Positions 22,617 through 33,266 of a DNA stretch of 44,492 bases are shown here, one piece after another (the first letter of the stretch is position 1; each line of letters begins with the position of its first letter). The position numbers and the translations under genes were made by a program. The notes under the pieces were generated by a model that did not search any database, had not been told where the DNA came from, and saw only the letters and a list, made by a program, of their open reading frames with translations. Origin of the DNA: Lachnospiraceae bacterium (lineage in GTDB: Bacteria > Bacillota > Clostridia > Lachnospirales > Lachnospiraceae); assembly GCA_024681795.1 (NCBI GenBank), contig JAILAD010000026.1:1-44492 (forward strand), given 5' to 3'.

Positions 22617-22645
22617 ATTATAGCAGATATCGAATTACAGTTCAC
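22617..22645 (-). promoter_or_regulatory. Likely promoter of the minus-strand lipoprotein
   Basis: On the minus strand TGCTATAAT gives an extended -10 (TATAAT at 22617-22622 read in reverse). The -35 region (GTGAAC) is weak, which is common with TGN extended -10 boxes. The transcript would have a leader of about 120 nt. Confidence 0.5.
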
Positions 22646-22729
22646 AGGATGATTTTGATTTTTTCTGAAAATCATTATATTGTAACGCTTAAAATTACGT
22701 CTGAAAATTTAAGAAAAATAAAAAAAATG

Positions 22730-22758
22730 TTGACAACGATAAATGACGGGTGTATTCT
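22730..22758 (+). promoter_or_regulatory. Promoter of glnA
   Basis: TTGACA (22730-22735) and TATTCT (22753-22758) with a 17-bp spacer. Transcription would start near 22765, about 180 nt before the glnA ATG, producing a leader with two terminators. Confidence 0.75.
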
Positions 22759-22777
22759 ACACGTTGTAAAGGCAACG

Positions 22778-22815
22778 GCGTCTTTGAGAATTTCTCAAAG
22801 GCGCTATTTTTGTTT
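22778..22815 (+). terminator. First attenuator in the glnA leader
   Basis: A 12-bp stem (22778-22789 with 22793-22804) with an ATT loop and the tract TATTTTTGTTT. It begins GCGTCTTTGAG and closes CTCAAAGGCGC, very like the pyrG leader terminator. It lies within 15-50 nt of the predicted transcription start. Confidence 0.82.
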
Positions 22816-22877
22816 CAGAATCTTTCGAAGATCCGGAACTTTGAAAGAAATCCTTTGCACAAATCAAATATTAATCC

Positions 22878-22923
22878 ATGACAAAGACGTCATTCCGAAA
22901 GAATATTCGGAGTGGCGTTTTTT
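22878..22923 (+). terminator. Second attenuator in the glnA leader with overlapping ANTAR-like hairpin
   Basis: The terminator stem is 13 bp (22887-22899 with 22906-22918), followed by six T. Overlapping its 5' arm is a small hairpin, ATGAC-AAAGAC-GTCAT (22878-22893). Its hexaloop has A at position 1 and G at position 4, the signature recognised by ANTAR-domain antiterminators. The two structures are mutually exclusive. Confidence 0.75.
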
Positions 22924-22946
22924 GTTGAAATTGAAAGGAGACAATT

Positions 22947-25037
22947 ATGGAAACTGTAAAAGAGTATTTCGGATGTAACGTATTTGATGACAGAGAGATG
23001 AAAGCGAATTTGCCTGCAAAGGTATATCAGTCGCTTAAGAAAACCATAGATGAAGGAGCAACTTTGGATGTGAGCGTGGCCAATATCGTGGCTGAGGCCA
23101 TGAAGGAATGGGCGCTTAAGAAAGGAGCAACTCATTACACTCACTGGTTTCAGCCGCTTACCGGTATTACTGCAGAGAAACATGATTCCTTTATCAGTCC
23201 TTCTCCGGATGGCGGGGTAATCATGGAATTCTCCGGAAAGGAACTGATTAAAGGCGAACCCGATGCTTCTTCATTCCCGACCGGCGGAATCAGAGCCACT
23301 TTCGAAGCAAGGGGATATACAACCTGGGATCCTACCTCCTATGCATTTATCAAAGGCAAAACACTTTGCATTCCGACAGCATTCTGTGCATACGGCGGAC
23401 AGGCACTGGATAAGAAAACACCTCTTCTTCGTTCCATGGAAGCATTAAATACACAGGCACTTCGAATTTTGAGATTATTCGGAAATGATACCGCAAAGAG
23501 AGTTACTTCTTCGGTTGGACCGGAACAGGAATATTTCTTAATCACAAAAGAAATGTATGACAAACGTCTGGACCTTCGGATGAGCGGAAGAACATTATTC
23601 GGTGCAAAGGCTCCGAAAGGCCAGGAGATGGACGATCACTATTTCGGAATCATCAAACCCAGGGTTCAGGCATATATGGAAGAATTAAACCGGGAACTTT
23701 GGAAACTCGGAATTCTTGCCAAGACCGAACATAACGAAGTAGCACCTTCCCAGCACGAACTGGCACCGATTTATACAACTACAAATGTAGGTACGGATCA
23801 CAACCAGCTGACGATGGAAATCATGCAGAAAATTGCTTTAAAGCACGGTCTTGTATGTCTCCTTCATGAAAAACCTTTCGCAGGAGTAAACGGAAGCGGT
23901 AAGCACAATAACTGGTCGATTTCCACCGATGAAGGACAAAACCTCTTATCCCCGGGTGCAACACCTTATGAAAATGCACAATTCCTTTTATTCCTTTGTG
24001 CAGTAATCAAAGCGGTTGATGATTATCAGGATCTTTTAAGACTTTCCGTTGCAACCGCAGGTAATGATCACAGACTTGGAGCAAACGAGGCTCCTCCCGC
24101 AGTAGTATCCATGTTCTTGGGAGATGAACTTCAGGGAGTACTTGATGCGATTGAGAATGATACTCCTTATGCCGGAGCAGAAAAGACAAAGATACAACTT
24201 GGTGTAGATGTTCTTCCTCTTTTCAGCCGTGATACTACCGATCGAAACCGTACATCGCCGTTTGCATTTACCGGAAATAAATTCGAATTCCGTATGCTCG
24301 GTTCTTCCAACAGTATTGCATGTGCAAACATTATGCTGAACGCAGCAGTTGCAGAATCCTTAAAGATTTATGCAGACCGTCTGGAAGGTGTGGGTGATTT
24401 CGAAACCGCACTTCATGAAATGATTAAAAAGACCATCAAGGATCATAAACGAATCATGTTTAACGGAAACGGTTATGATGATGCATGGATTGCAGAAGCA
24501 GAGAAGAGAGGTCTTTCCAATTACAAGACCACGGCGGACTGCATGCCTCACCTTCTGGATGAAAAGAACGTGAAGATGCTCACCTCCCATAAAGTATTTA
24601 CGATTGAGGAGATGCAATCCAGAACCGAAATCATGCTTGAGAATTACTGCAAGTCGGTAACCATCGAAGCAAATACCATGATTCAAATGGCTAAGACACA
24701 AATTATTCCGGCAATTGAAAAATATGCAATGGATGTTGCTGCCGGAGCAAATACAAAGAAACAACTCAATTCTTCCATCGCATGCGGATATGAGTCCAGC
24801 CTGGTAAGTAAATTATCCGAATACAGCGATCAGGCATATGTACAAACTGCAGAGCTTGAAAAAGCAGTTGCAGAATTATCGGAAGCAAAAGATATCATCG
24901 AAGAATCCGCAATGATTCGCGATATTGTTCTTCCGAAGATGGAAGCTTTAAGAAGCTCCTGCGATGCAGCAGAAGAGCTTACCGCAAAGAGTTACTGGCC
25001 GTTCCCGACCTATTCCGATTTGTTATTCGGAGTATAA
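22947..25037 (+). CDS. glnA: Type III glutamine synthetase
   Basis: A 696-residue GSIII (GlnN type) enzyme that converts glutamate, ammonia and ATP to glutamine. The length and N-terminus ([18 protein letters not shown]) fit the large GSIII family rather than the about 450-residue GSI. Blocks such as [51 protein letters not shown] and [20 protein letters not shown] contain the metal and substrate residues. GAAAGGAGA precedes the ATG. A CTACAAATGTAG palindrome lies within the coding sequence at 23779. It is followed after 89 nt by the ammonium transporter. Leader attenuators indicate nitrogen control by antitermination. Confidence 0.95.
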   Translation: METVKEYFGCNVFDDREMKANLPAKVYQSLKKTIDEGATLDVSVANIVAEAMKEWALKKGATHYTHWFQPLTGITAEKHDSFISPSPDGGVIMEFSGKELIKGEPDASSFPTGGIRATFEARGYTTWDPTSYAFIKGKTLCIPTAFCAYGGQALDKKTPLLRSMEALNTQALRILRLFGNDTAKRVTSSVGPEQEYFLITKEMYDKRLDLRMSGRTLFGAKAPKGQEMDDHYFGIIKPRVQAYMEELNRELWKLGILAKTEHNEVAPSQHELAPIYTTTNVGTDHNQLTMEIMQKIALKHGLVCLLHEKPFAGVNGSGKHNNWSISTDEGQNLLSPGATPYENAQFLLFLCAVIKAVDDYQDLLRLSVATAGNDHRLGANEAPPAVVSMFLGDELQGVLDAIENDTPYAGAEKTKIQLGVDVLPLFSRDTTDRNRTSPFAFTGNKFEFRMLGSSNSIACANIMLNAAVAESLKIYADRLEGVGDFETALHEMIKKTIKDHKRIMFNGNGYDDAWIAEAEKRGLSNYKTTADCMPHLLDEKNVKMLTSHKVFTIEEMQSRTEIMLENYCKSVTIEANTMIQMAKTQIIPAIEKYAMDVAAGANTKKQLNSSIACGYESSLVSKLSEYSDQAYVQTAELEKAVAELSEAKDIIEESAMIRDIVLPKMEALRSSCDAAEELTAKSYWPFPTYSDLLFGV

Positions 25038-25082
25038 AGGAACCGGTTCATGGGGGATTACAGTACTTTTGCGAAAGACAAA

Positions 25083-25100
25083 CAATTACAAATGTAGTTG
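25083..25100. promoter_or_regulatory. TACAAATGTA palindrome in the glnA-amt gap
   Basis: CAATTACAAATGTAGTTG is an 18-bp near-perfect inverted repeat of the TACA-N2-TGTA type in the short intergenic region, 26 nt before the transporter ATG. It could be an operator, or an mRNA hairpin near the ribosome site. Confidence 0.45.
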
Positions 25101-25126
25101 CAAAAAACAAAAGGAGATGACCATTT

Positions 25127-26926
25127 ATGGATGCAACAGCAATCAAGACATTAATAGAAGAGAACGTATCAAGTAACGTGTTTGCAGTCTGGTTTTTGGC
25201 AGGTGCGGCACTGGTATTCTGGATGCAGGCAGGATTTGCAATGGTTGAAGCAGGATTCACCAGAGCAAAGAACACAGGAAACATCATTATGAAGAACCTG
25301 ATGGACTTCTGTATCGGTACCGTAGTATTTATTGCAATCGGTTTCTCACTCCTGATGGGTGAAGACCTTGTAGGTTTAATCGGAAAACCCGGATTTGATA
25401 TATTTACATCTTATTCAAACTTCGATTTTTCCAGCTTTGTATTTAACCTGGTATTCTGTGCAACGACCGCTACAATCGTATCCGGTGCAATGGCAGAAAG
25501 AACGAAATTCTTATCCTACTGTGTTTATTCCGCAATCATTTCCGCTTTGATTTATCCGATCGAAGCACACTGGATCTGGGGCGGCGGCTGGCTTGCAGGA
25601 CTTGGATTCCATGATTTTGCAGGTTCCTGTGCGATTCACATGGTTGGTGGTATTTCCGCATTAATCGGTGCGAAATTATTAGGACCCAGAATCGGTAAAT
25701 TCCAGAAGGACGAAAACGGAAAAGTTGTTAAAGTAAACGCTTTCCCCGGACATAACATTACAATCGGTGCACTCGGTGTATTCATCCTCTGGGTAGGCTG
25801 GTACGGATTCAACGGTGCAGCAGCAACAAGTGTACCTCAGCTGGCATCTATTTTCCTTACCACTACAATTGCTCCTTCCGTTGCTACCGTAGTATGTATG
25901 ATATTTACCTGGGTTCGTTATAAAAAGCCCGATGTTTCAATGTGTTTGAACGCATCCCTGGCAGGTCTGGTAGCAATCACCGCAGGCTGTGACGTAACAG
26001 ATGCATTCGGTTCCATAATCATCGGCGCGGTTGCAGGACTTTTGGTAGTATTCGGTGTTTGGTTTTTGGATTATGTATTACATATTGACGATCCCGTCGG
26101 TGCAGTTGCAGTTCACTGCTTAAACGGTATCTGGGGAACCATCGCAGTCGGTCTTTTCGCTACATCCTCTGCTCCCGGATATTCCATTGCAGATGCAGGC
26201 GGAAACACAATCGTAGGTTTGTTCTACGGTGGCGGATTCAAACTTTTGGGACTTCAGTTATTAGGATTTGCGTCAGTAGCATGCTGGACCGCACTTGCCA
26301 TTACGGTAACCTTCCTGCTTATTAAAGGAATTATCGGTCTTCGTGTTTCCAGAGAAGAAGAAGTTACAGGTCTTGATATTACCGAGCATGGTCTTCCTTC
26401 CGCATATGCCGGATTTGCAATGCTTCCGGAAGATGTGACCGAGGACGGAGAGGGAACTTCGGAAGTTACGGGAGATACACCGGTAGAAGCAGCGATTGTA
26501 GTAGACGGAGACGTTCCTGCAGCAGAGGCAATTCCCGTAAAGAAGATGCCTACCTTCGCAAGCGACGGACACAAGTACACCAAAGTCGAGATTATCTGCA
26601 AAGAAGCAAAATTCGAGAGATTAAAGAATGCAATGATGAAACTCGGAATTACCGGCATGACGGTATCCCATGTTCTCGGATGCGGAATGCAGAAAGGAAC
26701 ACCGGAGTACTATCGTGGGGTACAGATCGAAGCAAACCTTCTGCCGAAGATTCAGGTCGATATCGTGGTCAGCAAGGTTCCTGTAAGGGAAGTTATCGAA
26801 ACGGCAAAGAAAGTTCTTTATACCGGACATATCGGAGACGGAAAGATTTTTGTATACGATGTGGAGAATGTGGTTAAGGTTCGTACCGGTGAAGAAGGAT
26901 TCGATGCGTTGCAGGATGTCGAATAG
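25127..26926 (+). CDS. amt: Ammonium transporter fused to a PII signalling domain
   Basis: A 599-residue fusion. Residues about 15-410 are an Amt channel with about 11 membrane spans and conserved GSCAIHMVGGISALIGA and VHCLNGIWGT, which carry the pore histidines. An acidic linker spans about 415-482. Residues about 483-599 are a full GlnB/GlnK-like PII domain (GITGMTVSHVLGCGMQKG, YYRGVQIEANLLPKI, GHIGDGKIFVYDV and VRTGEEG). The tyrosine uridylylated in enteric PII (Y51) is replaced by Ile. The tethered PII would gate ammonium entry directly according to ATP/ADP and 2-oxoglutarate. AAGGAGATGACC precedes the ATG. It lies downstream of glnA and is probably cotranscribed with it. Confidence 0.93.
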   Translation: MDATAIKTLIEENVSSNVFAVWFLAGAALVFWMQAGFAMVEAGFTRAKNTGNIIMKNLMDFCIGTVVFIAIGFSLLMGEDLVGLIGKPGFDIFTSYSNFDFSSFVFNLVFCATTATIVSGAMAERTKFLSYCVYSAIISALIYPIEAHWIWGGGWLAGLGFHDFAGSCAIHMVGGISALIGAKLLGPRIGKFQKDENGKVVKVNAFPGHNITIGALGVFILWVGWYGFNGAAATSVPQLASIFLTTTIAPSVATVVCMIFTWVRYKKPDVSMCLNASLAGLVAITAGCDVTDAFGSIIIGAVAGLLVVFGVWFLDYVLHIDDPVGAVAVHCLNGIWGTIAVGLFATSSAPGYSIADAGGNTIVGLFYGGGFKLLGLQLLGFASVACWTALAITVTFLLIKGIIGLRVSREEEVTGLDITEHGLPSAYAGFAMLPEDVTEDGEGTSEVTGDTPVEAAIVVDGDVPAAEAIPVKKMPTFASDGHKYTKVEIICKEAKFERLKNAMMKLGITGMTVSHVLGCGMQKGTPEYYRGVQIEANLLPKIQVDIVVSKVPVREVIETAKKVLYTGHIGDGKIFVYDVENVVKVRTGEEGFDALQDVE

Positions 26927-26982
26927 CTTCCGAATGGAATAAAAAGAGATTAGAAAAGATTTAGAATTACAAAAGAATGAAA

Positions 26983-27012
26983 AACGCTTCCGGCTCATCT
27001 GCCGGAGGCGTT
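26983..27012 (+). terminator. Probable terminator after amt
   Basis: A 12-bp stem (26983-26994 with 27001-27012) with a TCATCT loop. The following tract is only GTACCGTTT, so termination is probably incomplete and asnB may be partly read through. Confidence 0.65.
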
Positions 27013-27077
27013 GTACCGTTTATGAAGAATTCATTCCCGGAAAAAAGCGGGAAAAATACGAAAACGAGGAATAAAAA

Positions 27078-28658
27078 ATGTGTTCTATTATGTGTTACTG
27101 CAGCGTGGATGCAGATATGGAAAAATTTAAGGAAGGATTCAAAGAAACCGTCTCGAGAGGACCGGATGACAGTCGTATCGTCAAACTTCCGGACGGTATT
27201 ATGGGCTTTCACCGGCTTGCCATTATGGGTCTGCATCCGGAAGGAATGCAGCCGTTTGAATATGAAGGAGATTATGTAATCTGCAACGGTGAAATTTACG
27301 GATTCGATACAATAAAAAAGCATCTGATTGCTGACGGATATACGTTCCAAAGTGATTCGGACTGTGAAATTTTACTCCCGATGTATAAGGATTACGGGGT
27401 TTCGATGTTTGAAATGCTGGATGCGGAATATGCCTGCGTTATCTACGACGGAGAGACGCATGAATTCATTGCCGCACGTGATCCGATCGGGATCAGACCG
27501 CTTTACTACGGATATGACAAAGAAGGTGCAATCGTGTTTGCGTCCGAACCGAAGAACCTGGTGAAAATCTGCGATAAGATTATGCCGTTTCCTCCGGGAC
27601 ATTATTATAAGGACGGTGAATTTATCTGCTATACGGATATTACAGGTGTTGAGCATGTATCCCCGGATGATTTGGAAACGGCGTGCGGAAAAATAAAAGA
27701 TCTGCTGGTAAAGGGAGTGGAGAAAAGACTGGTTGCGGATGCCAAGGTAGGGTTTTTGCTTTCAGGAGGTCTTGATTCTTCTTTAGTCTGCGCAATTGCT
27801 GCTAAGAAAAGTGATGAGCCGATTAAGACGTTTGCAATCGGTATGACGGAAGACGCAATTGACTTAAAATATGCACGTCAGGTTGCCGATTATATCGGAA
27901 GCGACCATACGGAAATCTATATGACCCCGCAGGAGGTTATTTCTTCACTGCGCGATGTTATTAAACTTCTCGGCACTTTTGATATCACAACCATCCGTGC
28001 AAGTATGGGCATGTATCTTTTATGCAAGGGAATTCATGAGAGGACAGATATCAGGGTTTTACTTACCGGAGAAATTTCGGATGAATTATTCGGATATAAA
28101 TATACGGATTTTGCTCCCTCGGCAAAAGCATTTCAGGAAGAAAGCATAAAACGTGTACATGAGCTTCATATGTATGATGTACTCCGTGCGGACCGCTGCA
28201 TTTCCGTAAATTCGCTGGAAGCACGTGTTCCGTTCGGGGATCTTGCCTTTGTGGAATATGTGATGAGCATAAATCCGGAGATGAAACTGAATAAGTACGG
28301 AAAAGGAAAATATCTGTTGAGACATGCCTTCGAAGACGGAGAGTATCTGCCCGAAGGAATTCTCTGGAGAGAAAAGGCGGCATTCTCCGATGCGGTCGGA
28401 CATTCCATGGTGGATTACTTAAAAGAATATGCCGAAAAACAGTACGGTGATGACTGGGAGGAGATTGCCGCAAAGTATACACATGCAAAACCGTTTACGA
28501 AGGAATCCCTTCTTTACCGTGAAATCTTCGAAGAATTTTATCCCGGTCAGGGAGAAATGATTGCGGACTTCTGGATGCCAAATAAAGAATGGGAAGGCTG
28601 CAATGTAAACGATCCTTCCGCCAGGGTTCTCTCCAACTACGGAGACAGCGGAAAATAA
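27078..28658 (+). CDS. asnB: Glutamine-hydrolysing asparagine synthetase-like protein
   Basis: A 526-residue two-domain enzyme. The N-terminal class II glutaminase starts MCSIMCYCS, with Cys2 as nucleophile, and includes SRGPDDSR, GFHRLAIMG and CNGEIYGF. The C-terminal ATP-pyrophosphatase domain has LLSGGLDSSLV. It would amidate aspartate using glutamine. The length suits AsnB of bacteria. GAGGAATAAAAA precedes the ATG. It follows glnA and amt and precedes pyrG, so nitrogen assimilation context is clear. The conserved N-terminal glutaminase and PPase motifs make inactivity unlikely. Confidence 0.92.
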   Translation: MCSIMCYCSVDADMEKFKEGFKETVSRGPDDSRIVKLPDGIMGFHRLAIMGLHPEGMQPFEYEGDYVICNGEIYGFDTIKKHLIADGYTFQSDSDCEILLPMYKDYGVSMFEMLDAEYACVIYDGETHEFIAARDPIGIRPLYYGYDKEGAIVFASEPKNLVKICDKIMPFPPGHYYKDGEFICYTDITGVEHVSPDDLETACGKIKDLLVKGVEKRLVADAKVGFLLSGGLDSSLVCAIAAKKSDEPIKTFAIGMTEDAIDLKYARQVADYIGSDHTEIYMTPQEVISSLRDVIKLLGTFDITTIRASMGMYLLCKGIHERTDIRVLLTGEISDELFGYKYTDFAPSAKAFQEESIKRVHELHMYDVLRADRCISVNSLEARVPFGDLAFVEYVMSINPEMKLNKYGKGKYLLRHAFEDGEYLPEGILWREKAAFSDAVGHSMVDYLKEYAEKQYGDDWEEIAAKYTHAKPFTKESLLYREIFEEFYPGQGEMIADFWMPNKEWEGCNVNDPSARVLSNYGDSGK

Positions 28659-28744
28659 AACGGAAAAGATAAAAAACTCTTTGCGACCTTTTGTCAGGCA
28701 ATTCGGAAAAGTTGTTTTTATGCGGATATACGGGCGGCCGGTGG

Positions 28745-28773
28745 TTGACAAACGGGGTTAAGAGTCGTATATT
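28745..28773 (+). promoter_or_regulatory. Promoter of pyrG
   Basis: TTGACA (28745-28750), a 17-bp spacer and TATATT (28768-28773). Transcription would start near 28780, immediately before the attenuator. There is no GGG start run, so B. subtilis-type reiterative transcription is not indicated. Confidence 0.82.
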
Positions 28774-28783
28774 ATTCTTTGTG

Positions 28784-28834
28784 AAAGACAAAGGCGTCTT
28801 TAGTGGGTGAAGTGCCCGCTAAAGGCGCTTTTTT
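28784..28834 (+). terminator. pyrG leader attenuator with overlapping ANTAR-like hairpin
   Basis: The terminator has a 14-bp stem (28794-28807 with 28815-28828), a 7-nt loop and a T6 run. Overlapping it, AAAGAC-AAAGGC-GTCTTT (28784-28801) is a 6-bp hairpin with an A-N2-G-N2 hexaloop. A second alternative hairpin, CTTTGT-GAAAG-ACAAAG (28777-28793), competes with that one. GGCGTCTTT and AAAGGCGC are shared with the first glnA attenuator. Confidence 0.78.
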
Positions 28835-28931
28835 ATTTCTTTCCCGTATTGAACAAATGCATAACGAAACCGGCACAATCGCCGGCGAACAGGCATTGCG
28901 GGGCTATGCGGGAAAAGGGGTTATTCGTTAA

Positions 28932-30548
<1,617 letters not shown>

Positions 30549-30602
30549 AGCGGGTCCGGAGGCGAAAACGACAGGCAAAGACGTTAAAAAGAGGAAGAAT
30601 GA

Positions 30603-32075
30603 ATGAGTGTCCATGAAGAGTGCGGTGTATTCGGAATAATATCTAATAATACTACTACAGATGTAGGCAGATTATCCTATTACGGTCTGTATGCACTTCA
30701 GCATCGCGGTCAGGAGGGCTGCGGAATTGTGGTAAATCACGACGGTCTTTTTTACTCACACAAGGATCTGGGTCTGGTCAGCGAAGTATTCGGAAATGAA
30801 GAACTGTCCAAATTTCCTGCCGGAGAAATGGCGGTAGGGCATGTCAGGTACGGAACAACCGGAGGAAATAAAAGAAGCAACTGTCAGCCGATTGAAGTCA
30901 ATCATCAGAAAGGAAGAATGGCGCTTGCGCATAACGGAAATCTTTCAAATGCCGCAGAGTTAAGGGACGAACTGGAACTTTCGGGAGCCATTTTTCACAC
31001 AACCTCGGATACCGAAACAATTGCATATATTATCACAAAAGAGCGTATCAAATGCGGATCCATTGAGGATGCGTTAACGAATGCAATGGATATTCTGAAA
31101 GGCGCATACAGTCTGGTATTAATGTCTCCGCAGAAACTGATCTGCGCCAGGGACCCGCACGGATTCCGTCCTTTATGTTACGGAAAAACAAAGGACGGGT
31201 CTTTTATTGTTGCATCCGAAAGCTGTGCACTTCACGCGGTGGGTGCCGAATTTATCCGTGATGTGGATCCGGGAGAAATACTGGTATTTACAAGACAGAA
31301 GGATACGGCGGACGGATATACCGTAAATGTCCGGTCCGTTCAGAGACACTGTTATAAAGAAGAACGGAAAATCTGTATTTTTGAATATATCTATTTTGCG
31401 AGACCGGATTCCGTAATTGACGGAATCTCTGTTCATTCCGCACGTGTGAGTGCGGGAAGGACGCTTGCAAAAGTTCACCCGGTAAATGCGGACATGGTAA
31501 TCGGGGTACCGGATTCGGGACTTGATGCCGCTATCGGATACAGCCTGGAATCGGGAATTCCGTACGGAATCGGACTTATAAAAAACAAATATATCGGAAG
31601 AACGTTTATCGCGCCGGATCACAGACTCGATCAGGTAAAAATCAAACTGGCGGCCATCGAGGATGTTGTAAAAGGAAAAAGAATCGTTTTAATCGATGAC
31701 TCCATTGTTCGCGGTACCACGAGCGGGAGGCTTGTGAGTCTTCTTAAGGAAGCCGGTGCAAAGGAGATTCATATGAGAATTTCCGCGCCTCCTTTTCTGC
31801 ATCCCTGTTACTACGGAACGGATATTGATTCTGAGGAACATCTGATTGCAAATAAACACAGCGTTTCAGAGATAGCCGGGATTATCGGTGCGGATTCACT
31901 CGGATATCTTCCGGTTGAAGATCTCGGTTGCCTGATGCAGGAGAGGTATGATGATTATTTCAGCGGATACTGCAGTGCGTGTTTCGACGGAAACTACCCG
32001 ACAAAAGTGCCGGAATGCGGCAGCAGGGACCGGTTTGAAAGGCCACTTTCGGAAGTAAGAAAAAAGGAAGAGTAG
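30603..32075 (+). CDS. purF: Amidophosphoribosyltransferase
   Basis: A 490-residue enzyme for the first step of purine synthesis (PRPP plus glutamine to phosphoribosylamine). MSVHEECGVFGI shows a six-residue propeptide before the nucleophile Cys7, as in the B. subtilis-type enzyme. PRPP-binding VLIDDSIVRGTTSGRL and the CSAC pair plus other C-terminal cysteines indicate the [4Fe-4S] form. GAGGAAG precedes the ATG. It is separated from the usual pur operon and placed between pyrG and carA, which suggests regulation by glutamine or nitrogen. CTACAGATGTAG lies near its start at 30655. Confidence 0.95.
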   Translation: MSVHEECGVFGIISNNTTTDVGRLSYYGLYALQHRGQEGCGIVVNHDGLFYSHKDLGLVSEVFGNEELSKFPAGEMAVGHVRYGTTGGNKRSNCQPIEVNHQKGRMALAHNGNLSNAAELRDELELSGAIFHTTSDTETIAYIITKERIKCGSIEDALTNAMDILKGAYSLVLMSPQKLICARDPHGFRPLCYGKTKDGSFIVASESCALHAVGAEFIRDVDPGEILVFTRQKDTADGYTVNVRSVQRHCYKEERKICIFEYIYFARPDSVIDGISVHSARVSAGRTLAKVHPVNADMVIGVPDSGLDAAIGYSLESGIPYGIGLIKNKYIGRTFIAPDHRLDQVKIKLAAIEDVVKGKRIVLIDDSIVRGTTSGRLVSLLKEAGAKEIHMRISAPPFLHPCYYGTDIDSEEHLIANKHSVSEIAGIIGADSLGYLPVEDLGCLMQERYDDYFSGYCSACFDGNYPTKVPECGSRDRFERPLSEVRKKEE

Positions 32076-32078
32076 AAA

Positions 32079-33185
32079 ATGAACTACAATCGTAAGTTAA
32101 TTACGGAAAACGGAGATGAATATCCGGGATTCGGGTTCGGATCGGATTGCGACAAAGTCTGTGAAATCGTATTCAATACCTCAATGGTAGGATATCAGGA
32201 AATTTTATCGGACCCCTCGTATACGTATCAGGCCGTAGTGATGACATATCCCTTAATCGGAAACTACGGGATGGCGGAAGAAGATTACGAAACCGAAACT
32301 CCGACAATCGGAGCTTTCATAGTGCGGGAGTATAATGAGGAACCTTCGAATTTCCGAAGCAAAAGGACTCTCGATTCCGTAATGAAGGAATATGATATTC
32401 CGGGAATATACGGAATCGATACAAGGAAGCTTAACCGGAGAATTCGCGATCTTGGTTCCATGAAGGCACTGATTACAACCCCCGGCGTAAGCAGGGAAAA
32501 GGGAATGGAAATACTGTCCGGGACGGAGATTCCGAAGGATGCGGTAAGCAGAGTCAGCCGCAGGAGCATTTCTTTTTATCCTGCCGGATATTCACCGAAC
32601 GGAAGAAATTATCACGTTGTCGCGATAGACTGCGGGATGAAACAAAACATTGTCCGTTCCATGAACGAAAGAGGAATCAATGTTACGGTTGTCCCATGGA
32701 ATACGAATGCAGAGCAGATTGTGCCGCTTCATCCGGACGGAATTTTTATTTCAAACGGTCCGGGAGACCCGACCGATGTGCCGGAAGTGATTGAGACGGT
32801 TCGCGCCTTTCTCGGAAAAGTTCCCATATTCGGAATATGTCTGGGACACCAGATCTTAAGTCTTGCCTACGGGGCAAAAACCTACAAACTGAAATTCGGT
32901 CACCGGGGAGGAAATCATCCGGTAAAAAATTTAAAAACAAACAGAATCGAGATTACTTCGCAGAATCATTCCTATGCTGTAGAGGAAGAAAGCCTGAAAA
33001 ACACACCGCTTAAACCTACGCATAGGAATCTTCTGGACGAAACGATTGAAGGGGTGGAATGTGAAAAAGATTTTGCATTCAGTGTGCAGTATCATCCGGA
33101 AAGTGCTCCGGGACCGCAGGACAGTGCTTATTTATTCGATGATTTTATAGAGAACATGAAGAGGTTTTCACTCCGTGAAAAATAA
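32079..33185 (+). CDS. carA: Carbamoyl-phosphate synthase small subunit
   Basis: A 368-residue glutaminase subunit that delivers ammonia to CarB for arginine and pyrimidine synthesis. N-terminal LITENGDEYPGFGFGSD, VFNTSMVGYQEILSDPSY and the class I amidotransferase motifs FGICLGHQILSLAYGAKTYK and VQYHPESAPGP are present. It starts 3 nt after the purF stop, with AGGAAGAG upstream, so the two are cotranscribed and probably coupled. Normal length. Confidence 0.95.
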   Translation: MNYNRKLITENGDEYPGFGFGSDCDKVCEIVFNTSMVGYQEILSDPSYTYQAVVMTYPLIGNYGMAEEDYETETPTIGAFIVREYNEEPSNFRSKRTLDSVMKEYDIPGIYGIDTRKLNRRIRDLGSMKALITTPGVSREKGMEILSGTEIPKDAVSRVSRRSISFYPAGYSPNGRNYHVVAIDCGMKQNIVRSMNERGINVTVVPWNTNAEQIVPLHPDGIFISNGPGDPTDVPEVIETVRAFLGKVPIFGICLGHQILSLAYGAKTYKLKFGHRGGNHPVKNLKTNRIEITSQNHSYAVEEESLKNTPLKPTHRNLLDETIEGVECEKDFAFSVQYHPESAPGPQDSAYLFDDFIENMKRFSLREK

Positions 33186-33266
33186 GAAATAAAACGAAAT
33201 CGCGGAAACCGACGAAAATAACGTTAATTATAAAGCGTAAGGCGGGAAAACCCGAGGGAAATAAGA

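Noticed and set aside
22761..22777. CGTTG-TAAAGG-CAACG hairpin as the P1 element of an ANTAR pair
   Set aside because: Its hexaloop lacks A at position 1 and G at position 4, and the predicted transcript begins inside it; kept only as a note.
28745..28834. Reiterative-transcription control of pyrG as in B. subtilis
   Set aside because: The predicted start lacks the GGGC initially transcribed sequence; the terminator arm does not contain the matching pyrimidine run.
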